From: JARRQB01 sp965368585
GTDB taxonomy: Bacteria > Pseudomonadota > Gammaproteobacteria > Chromatiales > Chromatiaceae
Assembly (NCBI GenBank): GCA_965368585.1
Contig: CBDUNM010000233.1
Span: 1 to 5,565, forward strand
DNA: 5,565 bases
Reading direction: 5' to 3'
Part shown: in pieces, positions 1 to 5,193 of the stretch
Numbering within the stretch: the first letter of the stretch is position 1
How the letters are laid out: the number at the start of each line of letters is the position of its first letter
The notes under the pieces: model-generated
Database searches by the model: none
Told to the model about the DNA's origin: nothing
Seen by the model: the letters and a program-made list of their open reading frames with translations, nothing else
Position numbers and translations under genes: made by a program

Positions 1-302
1 GAATGCGCCCCGCACAGGACTTGCGCCGCATCCCTGCCGATTCATTCGCGCCCGTACCCGATCGGCTGGTGCAACATACAGGTTAACATCCGGGCATTGC
101 TAGGAACATCGTGGGAATGATGGCCGTAGCCTAAAACGACCGGGTCGACGAGGACGGCGCGCTCGCCGTCGCCGCCCTCGAGTTGGCGCGTCAGGCCCAG
201 CTCGTCCGGGCGCTGCTGCGGCGTCGCGGTCCGCATCAGGGCGAGGCCGGCGCCCGCGCCCGCCTGCAGGTCGTCGTCGACGACATCGCCGACTTCCCGC
301 GG
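1..302 (+). pseudogene. Probable N-terminal remnant of a long-form GTP cyclohydrolase II (RibA), decayed
   Basis: One forward frame reads protein-like in two pieces. The first, from the left edge to a TAA at 84-86, includes AQDLRRIPADSFAPVPDR. The second, about 138-302, includes EDGALAVAALELARQAQLV and, near its end, VVVDDIADFP. These resemble from memory the extra N-terminal region of long RibA proteins, which has an Ala/Leu-rich 'alalArlaqLlPA' helix followed by a 'DvddiadfP'-like strand just before the cyclohydrolase domain. Two in-frame stops (84-86 and 132-134) interrupt it and no plausible start with a ribosome binding site is seen, so it cannot make a protein as written. The right end runs directly, in a different frame, into clear RibA C-terminal sequence, which is the main support for the call. 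The N-terminal assignment is weaker than that of the C-terminal piece; the first 80 bases could instead be the tail of an unrelated upstream gene. Confidence 0.4.
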
Positions 303-490
303 TCGCCTGTGCGATGCTCAAGGACCTCGGGATCGACCGCGTCCTGCTGCTGACGAACAACCCCGGCAAGATCGCCGCACCGGACGCCTGTGAGATCGAG
401 GCCGTCGGGCGCATACCGCTGTCCGCGCCGGTCAACGCGCACAATGCGCGCTACCTGCGCACCAAGCTCGAGCGGGCCGGCCATCTGGCG
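299..490 (+). pseudogene. ribA: C-terminal remnant of GTP cyclohydrolase II
   Basis: GTP cyclohydrolase II opens GTP to the 2,5-diaminopyrimidine that starts riboflavin synthesis. The frame beginning AVACAMLKDLGIDRV, then LLLTNNPGK, IPLSAPVNAHNARYL and RTKLERAGHL, follows the end of E. coli RibA, which I recall as having LLTNNPKK, VPLIVGRNPNNEHYL and TKAEKMGHL. It corresponds to roughly residues 137-193 of the 196-residue E. coli protein. Everything upstream in the family, including the three zinc-binding cysteines and the catalytic tyrosine, is absent: before position 299 this frame is nonsense and the neighbouring frame carries a different part of the protein. That points to an internal deletion plus a frame change. 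After GHL the frame stays open to 979 but only as antisense of the convergent creatininase gene, so the natural stop also seems lost. Some positions have drifted (PDACEIEAVG where the family usually has a Leu-Glu-x-x-Gly-Ile-x-Val pattern). It is non-functional as written. Confidence 0.75.
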
Positions 491-521
491 ACTGGGCCGG
501 AGGCCGCGGAGGACCGCTGGT

Positions 522-1316
522 TCAGCAGTCCGCCGGTCCGTCGTTCAGGGTGGCGAGCGGCATCGCGGCGGTCTCGCTCAATAGCCTCGCCAGGCACTTC
601 CCGAGGTGCGCGAGCAGCTCCGATCCGCGTTGCGCATCGGCACGCGCGGCGTTTCCGACGGCCCCGGCGGGGTTCAGGTCCTGCGTCATCCAGGCGAAAC
701 CGACCGGCCGTTCCGGCCCCAGCAGGCCGCCGCGCGCGGCGGTCGGTGCGGCAAAGTCGCGCAGCGCCTCGCGCCGCACCAGGTCCGGCCGCAGGTGCAG
801 CATCATCGAGGTCTCCAGCTCGCCGCCGTGCAGCCCGTCGGCGAGTTCGTCGCGAGCGAACAGACCGGCCGGCGTGCCGAACGCGAAGTAGTTGGCGCGC
901 ACCACCAACATCCGCTGTTCGACCCTCAGGCGCAGGGCCGCCTGGTCGACCAGGCCGACCTGACCCCCATGGCTGTTGAGGATCATCAGCTTGCGCAGAC
1001 CCGCCCGCGCGACGGCGCGGCCGAGTTCGGTCCACTGCTCCAGGAGCAGTTCGGGCCGCAGACTGAGCGTGCCGGGGAAGGCGCTGTGCTCCAGGCTGTC
1101 GCCGACCGCCAGCTCGGGCAGCGCCAACACGCGCACGCCCGGCGCCAGGTGCGTCTTCGCCGCGTCCACGATGCCGCGGTTGATGACCTGGTCCGTGCCC
1201 AGCGGCAGGTGCGGCCCGTGCTGCTCGATCGCGGCGACCGGGAGCAGCGCCAGCGTCGATTCGGGGTCCAGCCCCCCGAAATCGGTCGTCGCCAGGTCTT
1301 GCCAGCTTTCGATCAT
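522..1316 (-). CDS. Creatininase-family metal-dependent amidohydrolase
   Basis: This 264-residue cytosolic protein has the full length of the family. It carries the expected metal-site motifs: EQHGPHLPLGTD at residues 31-42 (Glu31, His33 and Asp42 as probable ligands), NSHGGQ at 114-119 (His116) and HGGELETS at 163-170 (Glu166). The Gly-Thr-Asp and Asn-x-His-Gly-Gly signatures leave little doubt about the fold. Members include creatinine amidohydrolase, the mycofactocin peptidase MftE and the archaeal formamide hydrolase ArfB, which acts on the first pyrimidine intermediate of flavin and F420 synthesis. The substrate cannot be read from the sequence. Proximity to a ribA remnant makes an ArfB-like pyrimidine amide substrate thinkable, but the genes are convergent and there are no mycofactocin genes here. 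The start is firm: ATG with GAAGGG seven bases upstream. That site overlaps the stop of the preceding membrane-protein gene, only 11 bases away, so the two genes probably form an operon. Confidence 0.9.
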   Translation of the reverse strand: MIESWQDLATTDFGGLDPESTLALLPVAAIEQHGPHLPLGTDQVINRGIVDAAKTHLAPGVRVLALPELAVGDSLEHSAFPGTLSLRPELLLEQWTELGRAVARAGLRKLMILNSHGGQVGLVDQAALRLRVEQRMLVVRANYFAFGTPAGLFARDELADGLHGGELETSMMLHLRPDLVRREALRDFAAPTAARGGLLGPERPVGFAWMTQDLNPAGAVGNAARADAQRGSELLAHLGKCLARLLSETAAMPLATLNDGPADC

Positions 1317-1323
1317 CGCTCGG

Positions 1324-1329
1324 CCCTTC
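1324..1329 (-). promoter_or_regulatory. Ribosome binding site of the creatininase gene, overlapping the upstream stop codon
   Basis: On the minus strand GAAGGG lies seven bases before the ATG at 1316 and shares bases with the TGA (1330-1328) of the membrane-protein gene. Terminating ribosomes would sit on the initiation site of the next gene, which suggests translational coupling. Confidence 0.6.
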
Positions 1330-2185
1330 AGCGGTAGTAGATGTCATCGGTGGGCGGCGGCGCCTGCGCCAGCAGGATCGCCAGCAGCGCCGGGACCAGG
1401 CCGATCGCGACCACGTAGAGCGGTTCGACGAGCGTTCGCTCGAGGCGTCCGGGGACGGGCAGGCGGCGGCTCAGCGCGGCGCTCAGGAAGACCAGCGGCA
1501 GCGGCAGCAGCGCCCAGGGACGGATCTGGGTCAGCAAGAGCAGCAGCAGCGCCAGCGCGAAGCAGCCCAGCCCGGCGACGGCCACGCCGCTGGCGCCGAA
1601 GGGTAGTCGGGGTGTCGGCCAGTTCCACAACCCGAATCCGCCGACCGCCGCCGCCAGGGCGAGCGCGACCTGGAACAGCGCCAACGATCCTGCGTTGAAC
1701 GCCGCGCCGGCCAACCCGAGGGCCGCCGCCACGAGCATGGCCGCGCGGTTGGCGCCCTCAGGCGGCGTCGCCGCCAGCCCGGCCAGCGCGCCGAAGGCGA
1801 GCACGGCTGCCATGGCCAGGCGCCACAGCGGTTCCGGGTCCCCGCCGCTGAGCTGGGGCCAGCCGAGCCAGAGTGCAATGAGCACGACGGCGGCAACGAT
1901 TGCAGCGGCGGTCACCAAGCGGCCCGGTCTGGCCATGTCGGCCGCGATCCCCCCTGCGAGCGCAAGGGCGAAGATAAAGGGCAGTTTCTCTATCCCGGAC
2001 CGTGCCGGCCAGGTCGGTGCGCCAAAGATTAGCGACCAGGCAATGAGCACGGTGGCACCGACCGCGGCCGCGGCCAGGGTCCGGCCCCGGTGCGGTCCCA
2101 GGCCGTGGCGCAGCGCGGCCGTGAACAGCAGCACCAGCGCCAGCGGCAGGACGACGCTCTCGATCAATGGGTGGTTCAGGTCCAA
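1328..2185 (-). CDS. Polytopic inner-membrane protein of unknown function
   Basis: About 285 residues, extremely rich in Ala, Leu and Val. About ten hydrophobic segments can be drawn, near residues 8-26, 36-56, 67-83, 90-110, 119-139, 147-163, 166-186, 199-219, 223-240 and 253-274, joined by short loops with Arg/Pro. There is no signal peptide, no recognisable transporter or enzyme motif, and I cannot name the family. The C-terminus ends in a short polar tail, PPPTDDIYYR. It is the first gene of a probable two-gene unit with the creatininase, so a role in transport or membrane handling of that enzyme's substrate is possible but unproven. The start is uncertain. The open frame has no ATG or GTG, and the first usable codon is TTG at 2185, which is 22 bases from the only good Shine-Dalgarno (GGAGG, 2208-2212). 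An ATG at 2196 is well placed for that site but is out of frame, so a one-base loss near 2186-2196 is likely. Confidence 0.7.
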   Translation of the reverse strand: MDLNHPLIESVVLPLALVLLFTAALRHGLGPHRGRTLAAAAVGATVLIAWSLIFGAPTWPARSGIEKLPFIFALALAGGIAADMARPGRLVTAAAIVAAVVLIALWLGWPQLSGGDPEPLWRLAMAAVLAFGALAGLAATPPEGANRAAMLVAAALGLAGAAFNAGSLALFQVALALAAAVGGFGLWNWPTPRLPFGASGVAVAGLGCFALALLLLLLTQIRPWALLPLPLVFLSAALSRRLPVPGRLERTLVEPLYVVAIGLVPALLAILLAQAPPPTDDIYYR

Positions 2186-2441
2186 GAAGTTGCCATCGGT
2201 TGTTGATCCTCCGTTAGCTTAGATAACCCGGGATCGTGACGCCAATCGGCGCATGCAACGCCTCTGTCCGGGGTGGCTGATATTAATCAAAACGAATTCG
2301 GAAAACCCGGACACCGCAGTTGGAACGCTGTGCAGCACGATGCCAACCGGATCACCCGTCCCGCAAGGTGGTCGATGGCTCGGGACGGCACGGCGCCGAG
2401 CAGGTTTTTCTGAGCGGTAAGCGACGACGCTAGTCTCCAGT
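2186..2441. other. Intergenic region between divergent units
   Basis: This stretch lies between the leftward membrane-protein/creatininase unit and the rightward rnfB remnant, so it should hold their divergent promoters. I see the GGAGG site described separately but no promoter with well-matched -35 and -10 elements at proper spacing, and no convincing protein-like frame. A minus-strand open frame crosses it, but its composition is not protein-like. Confidence 0.4.
2208..2212 (-). promoter_or_regulatory. Shine-Dalgarno GGAGG upstream of the membrane-protein gene
   Basis: GGAGG on the minus strand is 11 bases before an ATG (2196-2194) whose frame reads Met-Ala-Thr-Ser-Trp-Thr and stops at TGA 2178-2176, inside the start of the long membrane-protein frame. 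Restoring one base between 2196 and 2186 would join this ATG to the long frame. As written, initiation here makes a hexapeptide, and the main frame would depend on TTG 2185 or on reinitiation. Confidence 0.5.
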
Positions 2442-2713
2442 GTGCTGATTGCAGCCGCCTTCATGGCGGTCCTGAACCTGTTGCTCACCGGTATCCTCGC
2501 GGTCGCGAACGCGCCCCTGTGTGTGTGCGAGGACCCGTGCATCGACCAGACTGAGGCGCTGCTGCCGAACGCCAACTGCGGGTCTTGCGGCAGCACCGGT
2601 TGCCGAACCCTCGCGGAGAGGCTGGTCAAGGGCGAGTCTCGGTGGTCAGGTGCCCGACGTTGAAATCGCTTCGCGAATCCGTCGCGTATCCAACGGTCCT
2701 CAGCCGGCCGTGA
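2442..2713 (+). pseudogene. Truncated, frameshifted RnfB-like iron-sulfur protein
   Basis: The first 65 or so codons encode a hydrophobic N-terminal anchor (LNLLLTGILAVANA, about residues 11-24) followed by EDPCIDQTEALLPNANCG and SCGSTGCRTLAERLVKGE. This is the start of RnfB/RsxB, the iron-sulfur subunit of the ion-translocating ferredoxin:NAD oxidoreductase and SoxR-reducing complexes. Cys46, Cys49 and Cys54 match the C-x2-C-x4-C part of the cluster motif. The fourth cysteine, expected 17 residues later, is missing from this frame, which ends after WSGARR at 2661-2663. It does occur in the +2 frame (codon 2651-2653, VVRCPT), exactly where the loss of one base would put it; that frame stops at TGA 2711-2713. 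The later domains, including the two ferredoxin-like clusters, are absent, so this is a fragment. The start is a guess: GTG 2442 lacks a ribosome binding site, and an in-frame TAA lies at 2418. No other rnf gene is in the window. Confidence 0.65.
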
Positions 2714-2925
2714 ACCAGCCTGCGGCGCGATATTATGGGATTCCCAAGGACAGAGGCCTGCCGGGTGAGTACATGGAACACGATCGCAAGATGATGGAGC
2801 CGGTCAATTTCCGCATTCGGAAGCTGGTCGAGGAAACCGGCAACAATGATCGCGCACTCGAAGGCGTCGTATTCCGCGTGTACGACCTCGGTGCCGATGG
2901 AACGATCACCTGTGAAGTTGTATAA
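2710..2925 (+). CDS. Small protein of unknown function upstream of the DUF427 gene
   Basis: A frame of 71 codons from GTG 2710, or 50 from ATG 2773, ending at TAA 2923-2925. I do not recognise the family. The residue make-up is protein-like rather than antisense noise: KMMEPVNFRIRKLVEETGN, then ALEGVVFRVYDLGADGT, ending TITCEVV. The last 25 residues alternate in a way that suggests beta strands. It has no signal peptide or membrane segment and one cysteine near the C-terminus. GTG 2710 overlaps, as GTGA, the stop of the shifted rnfB frame, a typical coupled arrangement, but has no Shine-Dalgarno. ATG 2773 has only a poorly spaced GGTGAG. The gene ends 29 bases before the ATG of the DUF427 gene on the same strand, so the two are likely cotranscribed. 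It could also be the drifted tail of a larger gene, since the frame is open from 2521. Confidence 0.5.
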   Translation: MNQPAARYYGIPKDRGLPGEYMEHDRKMMEPVNFRIRKLVEETGNNDRALEGVVFRVYDLGADGTITCEVV

Positions 2926-2940
2926 GTGGTTTGAGACACC

Positions 2941-2945
2941 AGGAG
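2941..2945 (+). promoter_or_regulatory. Ribosome binding site deciding the DUF427 start
   Basis: AGGAG sits nine bases before ATG 2955. It lies downstream of the earlier in-frame start at 2931 and therefore excludes it; homology also begins at MRAVWN from 2955. Confidence 0.8.
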
Positions 2946-2954
2946 AACTTGATC

Positions 2955-3236
2955 ATGCGCGCAGTCTGGAACGAGAAAGTCATCGCCGAGTCGGACGATA
3001 CAGTCGTGGTTGAAGGCAATCATTACTTCCCGCCGGATTCGATCCACGCCGAGTACTTCAGGCCCAGCGCCCACAGGTCGGTATGTCCATGGAAAGGTAC
3101 CGCCAGTTATTACACCATCGACGTGGACGGCAAGCAGAATCCCGATGCGGCCTGGTACTACCCGGATACCAAGGAGGCGGCCAACAGTATCAAGGGCCGG
3201 ATCGCCTTCTGGAAGGGTGTGCAGGTCAGCGACTGA
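2955..3236 (+). CDS. DUF427 family protein
   Basis: An intact 93-residue protein of the DUF427 family (Pfam lists it as NTP_transf_9, but no enzymatic activity is established to my knowledge). The hallmarks are all present: MRAVWNEKVIAESDDT at the start, VVVEGNHYFPPDSI at about residues 18-31, VCPWKGTASYY at about 44-54, then NPDAAWYYPDTKEAA and a closing GRIAFWKGVQV. Family members are small soluble cytosolic beta-rich proteins, and this one has the usual length with no missing conserved stretch. The start at 2955 is chosen for its strong ribosome binding site and because the eight residues added by the earlier start at 2931 (MRHQENLI) are not family-like. It is the second gene after a small unknown protein that ends 29 bases upstream. 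Nothing downstream is obviously linked. The family is sure; the function is unknown. Confidence 0.92.
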   Translation: MRAVWNEKVIAESDDTVVVEGNHYFPPDSIHAEYFRPSAHRSVCPWKGTASYYTIDVDGKQNPDAAWYYPDTKEAANSIKGRIAFWKGVQVSD

Positions 3237-3282
3237 GCGCGGTTGATGCCGTATACCCGAGCATCCCGACACGTTCGCTGCA

Positions 3283-3322
3283 TGCACGATGCTGACGCGG
3301 CCGGTGGTATCGCGATCGTGCA
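3283..3322. repeat. Inverted repeat, 8-bp arms
   Basis: TGCACGAT (3283-3290) pairs perfectly with ATCGTGCA (3315-3322) across a 24-base loop, about 50 bases after the DUF427 stop. It could form a hairpin in the 3' end of the DUF427 transcript but lacks a T-tract; it may be chance. Confidence 0.3.
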
Positions 3323-3476
3323 CTGGCTCGAGGATGTTCATCCCGACCAATCGATCGCAACCGGTTAGTCAATACTCGGGATTCATGAATCTCAGCTGCC
3401 TTCATCGGTGTTTATCGCGGGCGGCGAGCGCTCTTGCTGTTGAGGATAAGGACAGTTGTTGCAACGAATTCTGGTT

Positions 3477-3498
3477 CCGCCTATACCGGGTTAGGCGG
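3477..3498. repeat. Short perfect hairpin, 7-bp stem
   Basis: CCGCCTA (3477-3483) and TAGGCGG (3492-3498) are perfectly complementary around an eight-base loop. No T-run follows on either strand, so it is not a standard rho-independent terminator. It lies in the middle of the gene-free stretch between convergent genes. Confidence 0.45.
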
Positions 3499-3618
3499 TG
3501 GCCGGTGACGACGCGTTGTTGCAGGTCACGGGACGCTTGTTCACCGGCTCCGATCGGCGAAGAACGGACCGTCAGCGCCCTTACGATTGATTTGCTGTCG
3601 ATACGAGATGTCTTGCCT

Positions 3619-3645
3619 GCAGGATAATTCGCCTTGGGATCCTGC
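3619..3645. repeat. Inverted repeat touching the chemoreceptor stop codon
   Basis: GCAGGAT (3619-3625) and ATCCTGC (3639-3645) form a 7-bp stem with a 13-base loop, beginning in the TAG stop of the chemoreceptor gene when read on the minus strand. The position suits a transcript-end structure, but no T-tract follows on the minus strand. Confidence 0.35.
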
Positions 3646-5132
3646 TATCGATTCTGAGAAAAATGTCCCAGCAGGCTATTGAGTTCTTCTGCCGCATCAG
3701 AAAGGGCTTTGCCTTCCAAGGCTGTGTTATTTGCTTTTGTTGCACTCTCTTTCATGCTGCTGATAAGGCTGTCCAGTCGCTCCTGAAGAATCCTCAGGCG
3801 CTGAAGCTGATCGCCGGTGGCGTCGACGATGTCAGTGTTGGCTTGGCCTGCCAACGATACGCTTTTGATGATGGACTGAATACTCTGTGCTGATATTGAA
3901 GCCTGTTGCTGACCTGAATGTACCCGTTCGACCACCACGTTGAACGAATGACTCGTGCCGTTTACCTTATTGTATAGTTGATCGACGATCTCCGAGATTT
4001 TTCCGATTGAACCGGTTGTTTTAAATGCTAAGGAACGCACCTCATCCGCCACCACCGCAAAGCCACGCCCCTGTTCTCCCGCGCGCGCGGCCTCAATGGC
4101 GGCGTTGAGTGCCAATAGATTAGTTTGCTCCGCGATATTTTTTATTGTGTTCACTATTGTATGGATGCTCTGTGCGGTCAGGTTGAGCTCGCCCATCGCG
4201 AAGGTCGCCTGCTTGACATCTTTTACGGCGCTTTCCATTTCCCTGATATTTTCCTCGGCGGCTTCCAAGCCAGTGCGTGCCTGCTGGTCTGCATTCATTG
4301 CAAGATCAGTAGCCTTTTCGGCCAGATTCGCGACGTTTTCGGATATACCGAAAAACTCAGATGATGCGGCGATAACCTCAGCGGAATCTCGCTCTTCTTC
4401 GGCCGCTGTTTCAGTGATCTCCTTTGAAATCATGGCGACCTGGTAAGCTGACTGCCTCATCTGCTCACTGCTCCCCTGTATGGAACCAACCATACTGCCG
4501 AGGGAATCTACCATCGTGTTGTAGTGGTGTTTTAGTTCAGCGATTTCGTCACGAGAATCTATAGCAAGTCGCCCGCTCAGGTCGCCACTCGTCATGCTTT
4601 TCATCGCCTGGTTAATCAAGTCCACCGGGGCAATCAAGTTCTTGCGGAAAAACAGCACTACCGAGAAAGAAATAATCAGAATCATCAACAAGAGCAGCAC
4701 CAGATTGTTGATCAGCATGCTGCGCAAGGTAGCCTTCAGCGGGGATGTATCAAGTCCAATCTGAATTCGGCCTACAGCGCCGTCCTCCGAGGGGATCTCT
4801 TTGTCAAAGACATCGATATTCTCTGCCTTGATGACTGCGCCGTACTCAACTTTCTCTTCGTTGTTTATTACTGCGATGAACATTACCTCTTTTTCAGCCT
4901 GTACATCTTCGACCATCGCTTCTACCAAATCGGTCTCAAAGTTACTCAAATAGTACGAGGTAACAGAGACTAGACTGGTCAGCTTGGAATCGGCCTTGGA
5001 TCCCATGGCATCTTCCAATGCTTGCTTGGCATATTGAAACTTGAAGTAGCTATCGACACCGAGTATCGAAACGATGACAGGCAACAAGTAGGCAATGAGT
5101 TTTGTGGTGAGACTAAACCGTTTGACTATCAT
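3645..5132 (-). CDS. Methyl-accepting chemotaxis protein (transmembrane chemoreceptor)
   Basis: A 495-residue inner-membrane receptor starting MIVKRFSLTTKL. TM1 is at about residues 11-26. A periplasmic sensor of roughly 115 residues follows, with a Cache-like strand pattern (VMFIAVINNEE, then GRIQIGLD near its end). TM2 is at about 143-162, HAMP at about 163-215 and the coiled-coil signalling domain at 216-495. The hairpin tip (IAEQTNLLALNAAIEAARAG, then GRGFAVVADEVRSLA) is intact and should bind CheA and CheW. Gln/Glu pairs near 282-294 and a C-terminal AEEL look like methylation sites. Compared with E. coli Tsr, the HAMP-to-tip helix is about two heptads longer. There is no C-terminal NWETF-type CheR tether. 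ATG 5132 is preferred over ATG 5273 because the extra 47 residues are not receptor-like and overlap the preceding gene; the ribosome binding site is weak (GGGAAG, about 12 bases upstream). The ligand is unknown. The gene follows a binding-protein gene by 61 bases. Confidence 0.93.
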   Translation of the reverse strand: MIVKRFSLTTKLIAYLLPVIVSILGVDSYFKFQYAKQALEDAMGSKADSKLTSLVSVTSYYLSNFETDLVEAMVEDVQAEKEVMFIAVINNEEKVEYGAVIKAENIDVFDKEIPSEDGAVGRIQIGLDTSPLKATLRSMLINNLVLLLLMILIISFSVVLFFRKNLIAPVDLINQAMKSMTSGDLSGRLAIDSRDEIAELKHHYNTMVDSLGSMVGSIQGSSEQMRQSAYQVAMISKEITETAAEEERDSAEVIAASSEFFGISENVANLAEKATDLAMNADQQARTGLEAAEENIREMESAVKDVKQATFAMGELNLTAQSIHTIVNTIKNIAEQTNLLALNAAIEAARAGEQGRGFAVVADEVRSLAFKTTGSIGKISEIVDQLYNKVNGTSHSFNVVVERVHSGQQQASISAQSIQSIIKSVSLAGQANTDIVDATGDQLQRLRILQERLDSLISSMKESATKANNTALEGKALSDAAEELNSLLGHFSQNR

Positions 5133-5193
5133 CGCACTACGCGCTTCCCGTTGTGTGCCTAAGAGCTCTCGCTCCGTTAAAAGTTGTCTTTCC

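Larger units (their letters stand above)
3237..3644. other. Gene-free stretch between convergent DUF427 and chemoreceptor genes
   Basis: A forward frame at 3289-3627 is open but rich in Arg, Ser and Cys without domain-like pattern, and it has no ribosome binding site, so I do not call it a gene. The stretch holds three small inverted repeats (listed separately), none followed by a T-run typical of an intrinsic terminator. I see no RNA gene, transposon end or promoter that I can support. Confidence 0.5.

Noticed and set aside
314..979. Forward open frame of 221 codons continuing past the RibA remnant
   Set aside because: Only the first 58 or so codons are RibA-like; the rest is antisense to the creatininase gene and consists of Arg/Ser/Pro-rich noise.
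451..1347. Long minus-strand open frame (298 codons) overlapping the creatininase
   Set aside because: It is the out-of-frame shadow of the creatininase gene in GC-rich DNA; it is very rich in Arg, Ala and Gly with no family motif.
606..1698. Forward open frames antisense to the creatininase and membrane-protein genes
   Set aside because: They lack domain pattern and ribosome binding sites, and are explained by GC-rich antisense sequence.
2219..2629. Minus-strand open frame of 136 codons
   Set aside because: Antisense to the RnfB-like fragment, whose forward frame shows a cluster-binding motif; no family resemblance on the minus strand.
2660..2736. Promoter for the small-protein/DUF427 pair (TTGAAA at 2660, TATTAT at 2731)
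   Set aside because: Each hexamer looks good alone, but they are far too distant from one another and neither has a matching partner at 16-18 bases.
2733..3350. Minus-strand open frame of 205 codons
   Set aside because: It is antisense to the clearly recognisable DUF427 gene and the small upstream gene.
3477..3498. Integron attC site, because of GTTAGGC next to a complementary GCCTA
   Set aside because: The arms are only eight bases apart; an attC needs matching outer boxes tens of bases apart with inner boxes, and no integrase or cassette structure is seen.
3289..3627. Forward open frame of 112 codons in the gap
   Set aside because: No ribosome binding site, and an odd Arg/Ser/Cys-rich composition without recognisable motif; probably chance.
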